Shown here piece by piece: positions 1 to 9,734 of a DNA stretch of 64,000 nucleotides. Location: contig CM069593.1 of NCBI GenBank assembly GCA_035771175.1, positions 18,290,908 through 18,354,907 of the forward strand, read 5' to 3'. The notes under the pieces are model-generated. The model made no database searches and was not told the origin of the DNA. It was given only the letters and a program-made list of their open reading frames with translations. Source of the DNA: Paratinospora sagittata. Taxonomy: Eukaryota; Streptophyta; Magnoliopsida; Ranunculales; Menispermaceae. The position numbers were made by a program, and so were the translations under genes. Position 1 is the first letter of the stretch. Every line of letters starts with the position of its first letter.

Positions 1-2
1 AA

Positions 3-176
3 GACTGGGATATGAATTACGAATGGGCAATCGAGAGCAAGGTCATACCATATGGGGTGGAGCCCAAAGTCTTTGGTCATAAAAATGATAGAGAATTGGC
101 CCATGTCCCCCCCAGCGAAGTCCAAGGTGCTCCCTTTAATTTGGAAACAAAAGCAAGAAAAGATGAAGATCATTAA
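3..176 (+). CDS. Possible C-terminal exon of an unidentified gene (partial)
   Basis: An open frame of 57 codons enters from the left edge and ends at TAA 174-176. Its composition looks like ordinary protein (four Trp/Tyr in the first 20 codons, mixed charge, Lys/Asp-rich end) rather than low-complexity read-through. I do not recognise the family. The upstream exons, if they exist, lie outside the window. The frame is short enough to be open by chance, so this is tentative. Confidence 0.3.
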   Translation, partial: DWDMNYEWAIESKVIPYGVEPKVFGHKNDRELAHVPPSEVQGAPFNLETKARKDEDH

Positions 177-709
177 GTGTAGTTAGAATTGTAATCTTAT
201 TCTACATAATCAATTCCTTCACATCAAGTCAATTTAAGACTATTATTTTGATTGATACAATATAGGAAAATTTTGGATATTTGAGTTCTAGTCATGGAAA
301 ATTTTGCACTTGATTTAATTTGGCTTTAGTAATGCCTATGGTCAATTAGTCCCTCCCTAGAAAAAAAAAAAAAATTGGCAAACATGCTTTTCTGTTCCCA
401 TTTTATCTTCTTCGTCATGCATACGCAAAAACTTGTTATTGTACAATTATTTACACATTTAACAAGGATTGGGAAATTTTTTAACAGTGATGCTTCGATG
501 ACTTGGAAAGTGTACTCAGGTGTTCAAGTTCTTTCATTTTTTTTTTTTTTGTTTAATGAGCATGGCCCTCTATTTCATATTACATTTTTATTTATTTTTT
601 ATAAGAAACATTATAAATGTATTAATATAAAAAGAATGGAGGACAAAATATAATTAGAACGAATATAATAAAATAATAGCTTCTAATTTCTCAATCTAGT
701 AAACTCGTT
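177..709. other. Intergenic; 225-709 resembles the 3' flanks of the lectin-kinase genes
   Basis: No gene is seen. From about 225 the sequence can be aligned by eye with the DNA on the 3' side of the lectin kinase genes further right (about 11210-11400 and 35075-35350). Shared runs include GACTATTATTTTGATT, ATTTGGCTTT and the segment ending TCTAGTA...TTATATC. It is therefore probably the 3' flank of the broken lectin unit whose remnant lies at 9165-9734, now separated from it by the copia insertion. Confidence 0.5.
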
Positions 710-714
710 ATATC

Positions 715-1108
715 TATTGGGGTCCCCCAATGTGGCTGCCTTTTTTTGGTCGGCTGAAAAAAAAGGGGATGGTCCGCTAAATAAAAAAGGGAGGAAAGGT
801 GGCGCATTCGGCGCCGTCTGAAAGTATTTGATTTTAAATTATAAATATATTCAATTATATATTTATAATTACGAAAATACATTTGATTATTCTTATAAAT
901 AGAGACTAACTTCATTCTTGAAATTCATTCCTAAGAGTCAGATAGTTCTATTCTAAGAGATCCAATCTGTAAGATTTACCTAAGGGTGTAGTTTGTAATA
1001 TCTGATAATATAAGTTTGTTGTCTTCTGTGGACGTAGGCAATTTGTCGAACCACGTTATCTTTGTTGTCTTGTTTTTCTTTCATACTTTACCATGATTCC
1101 GCACAACA
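715..1108 (+). repeat. 5' LTR of the copia element (394 bp)
   Basis: It begins TATTGGGG and ends GCACAACA, immediately before the primer-binding site. The left end is set by the target duplication ATATC (710-714) and by the match of TATTGGG with the start of the 3' LTR at 8941. It contains a TATA box and so the promoter of the element. The last about 125 bp match the 3' LTR; the first about 265 bp have no counterpart there. Confidence 0.85.
894..902 (+). promoter_or_regulatory. Predicted TATA box of the copia 5' LTR
   Basis: TATAAATAG lies about 180 bp into the LTR, with transcription expected roughly 30 bp downstream. The position suits the U3/R boundary of a plant copia LTR. The 3' LTR lacks this segment altogether. 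Confidence 0.6.
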
Positions 1109-1111
1109 AAT

Positions 1112-1123
1112 TGGTATCAGAGC
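1112..1123 (+). other. Primer-binding site, initiator tRNA-Met type
   Basis: TGGTATCAGAGC, three bases after the LTR end, is the classic plant copia site complementary to the 3' end of initiator tRNA-Met. It marks the start of minus-strand DNA synthesis and confirms the LTR boundary at 1108. Confidence 0.92.
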
Positions 1124-1452
1124 CAAGGTGAAGCTTTGAAAGAAAAACGGACACTGTCGAATTTTTTGAGACTGCGTCGAAATTTCGAGATTCTGTAAAC
1201 GTGATCGGAACTGTTTTTGATCACCCGTGGAGGTAGCTCTTGTTCCCAGGAGCCCAACGCAATCAACGACGAGAAAAACGGACAAGAAACGAGTTCTAAG
1301 GAGCCGATCAAAGTTTGATCCCTGTACAGTGTTTGCCGGCACTGTTTATCCCTGGTACTGTTCATCCGATCCGAATCCGACCCAGATCCGACCCATTTGC
1401 CCGACACTGTTCATTCCAGCCCATCTCCGCCAAGCCCACTCAGTCTGCGTTG

Positions 1453-1687
1453 TTCATCCGCGATCCAGCCCACTCAGTTGTACTATTCATCCGCGGTCCA
1501 GCCCACACAGTCCGCACTGTTCATCCGCGGTCCAGCCCACAAAGTCCGCAATGTTCATCCGCGGTCCAGCCCACAAAGTCCGCAATGTTCATCGGCGGTC
1601 CAGCCCACTCAGTCGCACTGTTTATCTGCGGTCCAGCCCACTCAGTCGCACTGTTCATCAGCGGTCCAACCCACACAGTCCGCGTTG
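1453..1687 (+). repeat. 34-bp minisatellite in the copia leader (7 copies)
   Basis: Seven head-to-tail units of 33-34 bp start at 1453, 1486, 1520, 1554, 1588, 1621 and 1654. Each opens with TTCATCCGCGGTCCAGCCCA or a close variant and ends CAGTCCGCACTG or similar. A degenerate unit precedes them (about 1410-1452) and a broken one follows. The array lies between the primer-binding site and the gag start. Because the unit is not a multiple of three, all three forward frames stay open and encode the same Pro/Ser-rich repeats, which gives false ORFs. Confidence 0.9.
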
Positions 1688-4600
1688 TTCGTCTGATTTT
1701 AGCAAAGTCAGACTCGTTTCCACCATTTTCGACCGTTCCGGACGCAACCGTGCAATCAGTTTTTTGCAGATTCAGCTGCTAAGTTATTGTATAGCTTAGT
1801 TGGAGTTGTTTATCATTTTTCAAGCACTTTTCGGCGTCATACATATCTTCGGTCTAAATGGCGGAGGAAATTCGAAGCACAAGCAGACCTTGGCAAAGAA
1901 GTTCGATGTCCAACGCAAAGTTCAATGTGGAGAAATTCAACGGCACCAACAACTTTGGCATGTGGCAATGCGAAGTTCAAGATCTCTTATTCCAGGAAGG
2001 ATCACATATCGCCTTGGAAACCATGCCCAAGGATATGTCCGATGATGATTGGTATTTCGTCAATCGTCAAGCTTGTGGAATAATCAGACTCTGTTTGGCC
2101 AAAGATCAGAAGTACTTTGTCATGAAAGAGACTATGACAACAAGTCTCTGGAAGAAACTGGAGGACAAGTACATGACGAAAAGCGTAGAGAACCACCTCT
2201 ACCTGAAAAAGAAGTTCTTTCGTTTTCAGTACAAACAAGGTACTCCCATGATTGAGCATCTTGATAATTTCAACAAGATCCTTGCTGATCTACTAAATCT
2301 TGATGTTGAACCTCTTGATAAGGATAAGACACTATTGTTGTTAAACTCTTTGCCTGAAAGTTATGAACATTTGACAACAACTTTGCTATATGGTAAAGAT
2401 GAGGTTAAATTCAGTGATGTTTCAAATTCTTTGGTGAACAACGAGTATCGAAGGAAGGACCAGCGCGATAACAAGGAAGCATCACCAGCAGCCTTGACGG
2501 TATCCAGAGGCAGGGCTAACAACAGATCTGATAGATCTAGTAGGCGAGGCCGATCTCGCTCAAAGACAAAAGGACCTTTTTTACGTCAACATCTTGCGAA
2601 AGATGAATGTGCCTATTGTCACCAAAAGGGACACTGGAAGAAAGATTGTCCAAATAAGGGCAAGACAGATGCAAATGTAGCACAGAAAGCAAAAGAAGAT
2701 TCTACATTCTCAGTTTCATCTATAGACAATCAGTCTGATAGATGGATATTAGATTCTGGTTGTTCATATCATATGTGTCAAAATCGACATTGGTTCACAA
2801 AATTGGATGAGTTCGATGGAGGAGTCGTGCTCATGGGCAACAACAATACCTGCCAAACAAAGGGTATTGGAACTATACGCCTAAAGATGCATGACGGTAC
2901 AACAAGACGGCTCACGGACGTCAGATATATCCCAGATCTGAAGAAAAATCTGATATCACTAGGAGTCCTTGATTCCAGCGGTTACAAGGTAACCATTGAA
3001 GGTGGAGTTCTGAAGGTTGTACGTGGAGCATTCTTGTCCATGAAGGGTACTCAAAAAGGAAATCTCTATTTCCTTTACGGCAACACAGTAATCGGAAGTG
3101 TCTCAGCTTGCACCAATTCTAATGATGTTTCATCGGACACTTCCCGACTTTGGCACATGCGGCTCGGACATGTTAGAGAGAAGGCTCTTCAAACCTTGAT
3201 AAAGCAAGGTTCTCTGAAAGGTGCAAAGACCGAAAAACTTGACTTCTACGAGCATTGTATCTTAGGCAAGCAGACGAGAGTCAAGTTTGGAACTGTCATC
3301 CACCGCACAAAAGGAACATTGGATTATGTTCATACAGACGTTTGGGGACCCTCTCAAAATGCTTCATTGGGCGGTAAACGTTGGTTTGTTACTTTCATTG
3401 ATGATTTCTCACGCTATGTTTGGGTTTATACCATGAAGCATAAAGATGAAGTGCTAGATATCTTTCTTAGATGGAAGAAAATGGTAGAAACCCAAACGGG
3501 AAGGAAGATTAAGAGGCTCAGATATGATAATGGAGGAAAATACAAGTCAGACCCATTTCAGAAATTTTGTGAGAATGAAGGGATTGTCAGACATTTCACA
3601 GTCCCAGGCACGCCACAACAAAACGGTGTTGCTGAACGCATGAATCGTACTTTGGTAGATAAAGTTCGCTGCATGTTATCTCATTCTGGACTGAGCAAGA
3701 CATTTTGGGCTGAAGCTTTGTCATATGTCTCTCATATCATCAATAGACTTCCTGCAACAGCACTAGATGACAAAACTCCCAAGGAGGTATGGTCTGGACA
3801 CCCTGTTTCAGATTATGATTCTCTGCGCATTTTTGGATGCACGACATATTTCAATGTGAAGGAATCCAAACTGGATCCTAGGTCCAAGAAAGCGATTTTC
3901 ATGGGCTTTAGTGAAGGAGTTAAGGCTTTCTGACTATGGAACCTTGAGACAAAGACGATTGTAAAAAGTCGAGATGTAACTTTTGATGAATCTGTGATGT
4001 TAAAGCATACAGTTTCTGATAAAGAAAATTGAGATCCAGATTTACCTCAGCAGGTGGAGTTAGATATTCCAGTAACTCCTAGCAAGTCAGCAGAGATATC
4101 CAACCATCCTGAAGAAGACGAGGAGGAAATCTCAGTTGAGGTGGAGACTTCAGGACCAGACATCAGTCAGCAATCAAAATCAATTGCCACCAGTCGACCA
4201 AGAAGAGAAATCCGCAAACCTGCTCGGTACACTGACATGGTCGCATATGCATTTACAGTCACCGGAGATGATATTCCATACAATTACAAAGATGCTATTC
4301 AGAGTATGGAAAGTGATAAGTGGAAAATGGCAATGAATGAGGAGATGAAATCACTCCATCAGAATCAGACTTGGAAGTTGGTTTCACTTCCGAAAGGAAA
4401 GAAACCAATTGGCTGCAAATGGGTTTTCGCTAAGAAGGAAGGCTCTCCCAGCACAGATGGTATCCGATACAAAGCCAGACTGGTAGCAAAAGGCTACGCT
4501 CAGAGGGAAGGTGTGACGCCCCGAAAATTATTTCATCTAGCCCATAACCCAATTGTATTTTGCCCAAACTCTATGTGTTGCCTTGATATGTTTGGTGTTT

Positions 4601-5183
4601 GTTTGATGATTGTTTAATGTTTGTATAGTTAATGCTTGATAATGTATATAAATATATGTATCATAAATTGTATATGAGTCATGTTAAATTAAAGTTTAAT
4701 GCATATGTTATTATTTATGCATGGGCTCGTTAAACCATGAATTGATATGGGTTAGGATTGATGGAATAAAAGGATAAATGAAATTGAAGATTTGGTGTAT
4801 TAAATGGATTGGACATTTAAAATACATGTGGTTGGTATGGGTAGTATGAGACCAACACATGTGAAGGTTGGTGCATGAAAGTGGACAAGTGTCCAATGCC
4901 CACTTGTCTTCTTCAAGGAAGTGCTAGAATGAGTGGAGGGAACCAAGGAGAGGAAAACAAGGAGAGAATCAAGGAGGGAATCAAGGAAGTGCTAGAAAGA
5001 GGTGAGTGGAGAGAAAAGAAAGAAGAAGAGAAAGAAAAGAAGAGAAAGGAAAGAAGAAGAGAAAGAAGGAGAGAGTTGCAGGAGTAAGAACCCTGCGAGA
5101 TTTTCATCAAAGAAGTGGATCTTTGGAATTTACGGTTAGATTGAGGTCAAATTTTGTCAGCACGTTCGTAGCTTATGGTTCTT

Positions 5184-5560
5184 CATTCTGGTCGGTGGAG
5201 ATCTTGATCAGAGGTTTCTTCTAAGAGATCTAACCTCTCAAACAAAGCTGGCCGGAAAGTCTGGATTTCTCGCACTGTTTCGCTCAAACTTATAGATCTC
5301 CTAAATCTACCGTTAGATGGTTATCAAATTTGGGTATGTAGTTTATAACTGATATTTATACATTCTGAACGGTGGAGATCGTAATTATAAGCTTGTGCTA
5401 AGAGATATTACCTCTGAAACAAAGCTGGTCGGAATTTTTGGGTTTCTCGTTCCGTTTCGGTAAAACTTGTAGATCTCCTCAACTTACCGTTGGATGGATA
5501 TCAAATTTGGGTATGTAGTTTACAACAGATATTTCTGTATTATGAACGGTGGAAATATTT
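5184..5560 (+). repeat. 177-bp tandem repeat inside the solo LTR
   Basis: Two diverged head-to-tail units start at 5184 and 5361, and a third begins at 5538 but is soon lost. Shared landmarks are CGGTGGAGATC, CTAAGAGAT, AACAAAGCTGG and TATCAAATTTGGGTATGTAG. Confidence 0.75.
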
Positions 5561-6634
5561 ATACGTTAATTATTTTTTGTGATATAGCCATCTGAGTTTG
5601 GGTATTTGCAGCAGGAAAGGGGAAACTGTCTGATTAGACACTTGCTCATCAAAGATACATATCTTTTCGGTCCACCGTTGGATTGGGCTGATATTTGGAC
5701 AGAAGGTTTGTTTCTTCACATACTTCAATCTGTACGGTTGATTTTGTGATTACATATTTCTGTTGGTATATTGATACATCTGAACAGAATAATACATGTG
5801 AAGAATTGGTAGGGTTGTTTGTATTAGACCTACATTTAGAATATGAACTTAGACATTTCCAAATAGCTTGCATGTCAACTATGTTGACCTAGTTGCCATT
5901 GTTGATGAACCCATGATGCAAAATCAGTGATATACATGGCTGAACATGGTGACCTAGTGTAAATCGACAATATGGCCTAAGTATGGAAAATTCCATATTT
6001 TAGGGCTTTTGATGCTTTTGGCCTAGAATCATTGAATTGATGCAACTTATGTTTAATTAAGCATGATTAGGTTGATTATGTTACTGATTTGGTGGTTGTG
6101 ACCATATCATGGGTTAGGCGTACTTGTGATCAAGTGACCCAATTTAGGCATGTTTATGCCTAAGGAATTGAAAATCAGTATTTTTGATTAATAGAATGGT
6201 TTATGAATGAGGACTATGCATTAGAGGCCTAAGTCATGTGATTTGAGTTGAATGATGGGATTAAATGGGATTTAGGCCTATTAATTATATGTGGGCTGAT
6301 TTAGGGTTGATTTGTAATGTCTATGTAATTGAGCATAGAAATTGATGTATGGTAGGATATTGATGTATGTTTCAGGATCTTGATTGGGTTGATTCGGTTT
6401 GGTGGTCGTGTGTGATTAAATACTCTCGCGAGGCTTGGTTGTGAGTAGGCTTCATTTATGATTATATCTTTTATGTCATCATATCACTTATATATATTGT
6501 ATCTTGAAAGCATGAATGTGTTCTAATGTTTTGAATGATGCATTGATTTGAGAAAACCTTATGACCTTGGTTGGACCCATCTATCTGGCTAATAGGGGGA
6601 CTTGACCTTGTCATAGGAGGGTTTTAAGAAGGAA

Positions 6635-6739
6635 ATGATTGGGATCAACGGCACGGTGAAATAGACGTGGACTAGTAACCCAAGTAAACATGATTGGGAT
6701 CAACGGCACGGTGAAATAGACGTGGACTAGTAACCCAAG
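6635..6739 (+). repeat. 50-bp direct repeat inside the solo LTR
   Basis: Bases 6635-6684 are repeated exactly at 6690-6739, with a 5-bp spacer. The repeat contains GATCAACGGCACGGTGAAAT. The lack of differences means this duplication is much younger than the 177-bp repeat nearby. Confidence 0.9.
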
Positions 6740-8923
6740 GCATGTGGAATGTGGATCCAAATTGATAAACTTTTACTTGCATCGAACTTATTATAAATGC
6801 TTGATATCTATATGTTATGAGCTTTTAATCATGCTACACATTGACATGCATACATGGTTTTTATTGATGAGTATTGATAGCATATTTGAATTCTATTCAC
6901 TGGGCATCGTTGGCTCACCCTCATTTTCCTCTTTCAGGTCCTTCTGTCCCGAATAAGGGCAAGGGAGTAGTCATATCTTGAGGGCCTTGCCTGCGAGAGA
7001 ATCCAAGTCCTCTATGTGAGTTGAGAGGCATTTTGATTGAATTGTGTTTTATATTATGAAGTATTATATTTTGGATTATGTAATTATAATACTTACCACA
7101 TTTTAGTATGGGTGAGTTGGGACTTGTTAGATAGACCATGTGGGCACATGACGGTTTTTTATTTGTACCCACAATTTTGGACTTTATGTGTATGTCAATT
7201 TTTAATGGACTGTAGGAATTATGATTTTATTTATGGTTCATTTTTATGGATTATCTCGTCTTTGATGATTAATACAGTGGGTAGTTTTGTTTAGTACCTT
7301 TTGATATTATGTCGTTGTTTGAGATAAGGCTCGTAGGGTCTCAACCACCTCACGGGAGTTGAGGAGTGGTCGGAGATGCCTACGCCGGGCGTCCCGCCCC
7401 GGCATTCCGCATGCCATTCCCTGCGGGGTTGGTGGTCCGGGGCGCGGGGTCGCCACAGAAGGAATTGACTACAATGAGGTATTCTCACCTGTTGTTAAGC
7501 ATTCGTCAATTCGAATATTATTGGCTTTGGTTGCACAGTTTGATCTCGAGTTAGCCCAACTCGATGTCAAAACTGCTTTTCTACATGGTAATTTGGAGGA
7601 GGAGATATATATGTCTCAACTAGATGGATTCAAAGTATCAGGAAGAGAGAATTGGGCTTGCAAGTTGAGCAAGTCACTGTATGGCCTGAAGCAGTCACAG
7701 AGACAGTGGTACAAGCGATTTGACAGCTTCATCCAAGGGCAAAAATATACTCGGAGTCAGTTTGATCATTGTGTCTACTATCGCAAACTTCAAGATGGTA
7801 CATTTATCTACTTGCTTTTATATGTAGATGATATGTTAATTGCATCTAAAAGCAAGGTGGAGATCAACAAACTGAAGGCTCAATTGAGCTCAGAGTTTGA
7901 AATGAAGAATCTTGGAGAGGCTAGAAAAATTCTCGGGATGGAGATAACTTGAGACAGGGCCAAAGGCACAATCTGTTTGACTCAAACTTAGTATTTGAAG
8001 AAAGTTATTCAAACTTTTGGCATTGGCAATGACACCAAATCTGTGAGCACACCATTGGCACCACATTTCAAGCTAAGTACTTCAATGTCACCAAATTCTG
8101 AGGATTAGAAAAAGCAAATGGAGAACATTCCATATGCAAATGCAGTTGGTGCCTTGATGTATGCTATGGTGTGTACCAGACCTGACATTTCACATGCTGT
8201 AAGTATGGTAAGTCGTTACATGCACAACCCCGATAAAGGCCACTGGCAAGCAGTGAAGTGGGTTCTACGGTATATTCATGGTACTGTAGATATTGGTTTA
8301 AAGTTCGAGAGAGATACGAAGAATTGTAAGCATCTAGTCGGATATGTGGATTCGGACTATGCTGGAGATCTTGACAAGCGCAAATCTACTACTGGTTATG
8401 TTTTCACTATTGCAGGAGGACCAGTGAGTTGGAGATCAACACTACAGTCAACAGTTGCTTTGTCTACTACAGAAGCAAAGTACATGGCAGTAACGGAAGC
8501 TTTCAAGGAAGCAATCTGGCTTCATGGATTGACTAAAGACTTGGGAATTGTGCAGAAGAATGTTGAAGTTTTCTATGACAGTCAGAGTGTCATTTGTTTG
8601 GCAAAGAACCAAGTTCATCACAGTCGAACGAAGCATATTGATGTTCGTTTTCATTTTGTTCGAGAAATAGTAGAAGAAGGGAGTATTCTTCTGCAAAAGA
8701 TCAAGACTACAGATAACCATGAAGATATGCTTACAAAAGTGGTTACTAGGATCAAGTTCCAACATTATTTGGACTTTATCAACATCTCACAAGCTCGGAG
8801 TGCCTAAGGGCACTAATGGAGACAGCAACAGTTTTCTGAAGGAAGCTCGCCACGGTGAAGATTATTGCTCTGCAGTTTTAATTGACAAATTGCTGCAAGT
8901 ATGGTGAAGCTCTGTTCCACATT

Positions 8924-8938
8924 AGGTGGAGGTGGAGA
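8924..8938 (+). other. Polypurine tract
   Basis: AGGTGGAGGTGGAGA lies immediately before the 3' LTR and would prime plus-strand synthesis in the copia element. Confidence 0.75.
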
Positions 8939-8940
8939 TT

Positions 8941-9069
8941 TATTGGGTGTAGTTTGTAATTTCTGATAATACAAGTTTGCTGTCTTCCGTGGACGTAGGC
9001 AATTTGCCGAACCACGTTATATTTGTTGTCTTGTTTTTCTTTCATACTTTACCATGATTCCGCACAACA
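8941..9069 (+). repeat. 3' LTR of the copia element, internally deleted (129 bp)
   Basis: It starts TATTGGG like the 5' LTR but jumps directly to TGTAGTTTG, which lies 265 bp further on in the 5' copy. It then matches through to CACAACA. The deletion removed the U3 promoter part and has GGG at both breakpoints. The right end is fixed by the ATATC target duplication at 9070-9074. Confidence 0.85.
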
Positions 9070-9164
9070 ATATCTCCCAAACAAAGTCAATAGATTCAGG
9101 TATTGTTCCGTTCTTCAACTAATTTTCCTCATAATTTAATATGATCCAATCTCAATATTATATT

Positions 9165-9734
9165 TAACATAGGCTTCCCACTTTAGAGGTTCAAGCTAAT
9201 GTTCTTCCCTTCTTGTGCAGAAAAATAAGTCGCAGGAGCAGATAGTTTTGACGTCAAGCTGTTGATGTCGATCCCCACATGAGTGTGGTCTATATCCCAT
9301 GTTCATGGCTTAGACTAGTATCTAGTTCGACGGCAAAGATGTGATTGGAAGAATCTCCATTGCTGGAATCATTGAAGAGGCGAAGATACTCGTCTGGAAG
9401 AGCTCCTCGGATGTAAGGGGAAGGTGAGATTGTGAAGGAAAGGCCGTGCCCCCCTCTTGTTAGGCATCCAAGGAACCAAGGCAAACACAAAAGTTGTAGA
9501 AAAAGAGCGATAATTAGTTAATTTCCTTGTGATCAGATGAAGAGGTATTGAAATTGATTGGAAATGGGTAGAAAGCATGGCCCATGTTTTGGGTGGATAG
9601 GTTTGTTAGCTGTAAAAGGCCATTGGATAGAATTGCTGCTGTTCCATCGAATTGCAGATTGTGAATTTCAAGAAAAGAAGCAAAAGTAGTAATAATAAAC
9701 TCCGAAGAGCTTTGATGTTTATGGTCGTGACCAT
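9165..9734 (-). pseudogene. Broken L-type lectin receptor kinase (lectin-domain relic)
   Basis: The ATG at 9732-9734 opens a hydrophobic leader like that of the genes at 20929 and 33415. The rest of the lectin sequence instead resembles the gene at 11718-13772 (for example [17 protein letters not shown] and [12 protein letters not shown]). About 15 residues just after the signal peptide are missing, and the frame shifts near 9520 and 9450, with further stops downstream. Similarity fades at about 9165, within the lectin domain, and no transmembrane segment or kinase follows. It is a dead member of the tandem cluster. The copia element lies about 95 bp beyond its broken end. Confidence 0.85.

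Larger units (their letters stand above)
4512..7457 (+). mobile_element. Solo LTR (2946 bp) nested in the copia reverse transcriptase
   Basis: The insert starts TGTGACGCCCCG and ends CGGGGTCGCCACA, which are imperfect inverted terminal repeats of the TG...CA type. It is flanked by a perfect 5-bp target duplication GAAGG (4507-4511 and 7458-7462). No coding domains, primer-binding site or second LTR are seen inside, so it is best read as a solo LTR left by LTR-LTR recombination. The length and termini suggest a Ty3/gypsy-type element, but there is no internal region to prove it. A GA-rich tract (about 4920-5085) and a GC-rich 3' end (about 7330-7457) are notable parts. Confidence 0.88.
1858..8807 (+). 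pseudogene. Copia gag-pol polyprotein, inactivated
   Basis: One reading frame can be followed from ATG 1858 to the stop at 8805-8807. In order it shows the copia gag region, a CX2CX4HX4C zinc knuckle (encoded about 2608-2650), an aspartic protease motif DSGCS (about 2752), a GAG-pre-integrase motif around LWHMRLGH, an integrase core with conserved acidic residues and the PQQNGVAER block, reverse transcriptase with the YVDD site (about 7827) and an RNase H domain (8118-8807). In-frame stops lie at 3931-3933, 4030-4032, 7950-7952, 7989-7991 and 8106-8108. The reverse transcriptase is also interrupted between 4511 and 7458 by a solo LTR. The reading phase is kept across that insert, so its removal alone would not cause a frameshift, but the nonsense codons remain. 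Confidence 0.92.
715..9069 (+). mobile_element. Ty1/copia LTR retrotransposon (Tnt1/Tork-like), defective
   Basis: The element has a 5' LTR (715-1108), an initiator-tRNA-Met primer-binding site (1112-1123), a gag-pol region in copia order (gag, protease, integrase, reverse transcriptase, RNase H; 1858-8807), a polypurine tract (8924-8938) and a shortened 3' LTR (8941-9069). A perfect 5-bp target duplication ATATC occurs at 710-714 and 9070-9074, which fixes both ends. It cannot be autonomous: the coding frame has five stop codons and a 2946-bp solo LTR sits inside the reverse transcriptase. The shared parts of the two LTRs differ at about six of 124 positions by my count, so the insertion is not recent. 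Confidence 0.93.

Noticed and set aside
980..1108. Idea that the copia element has natural 129-bp LTRs (TRIM-like)
   Set aside because: With the 5' LTR starting at 715 the termini match and the ATATC target duplication is perfect. With a start at 980 no duplication is found.
1227..1799. Three overlapping forward frames with Pro/Ser-rich repeats
   Set aside because: They are the same 33-34-bp minisatellite read in three frames within the leader of the copia element, not proteins.
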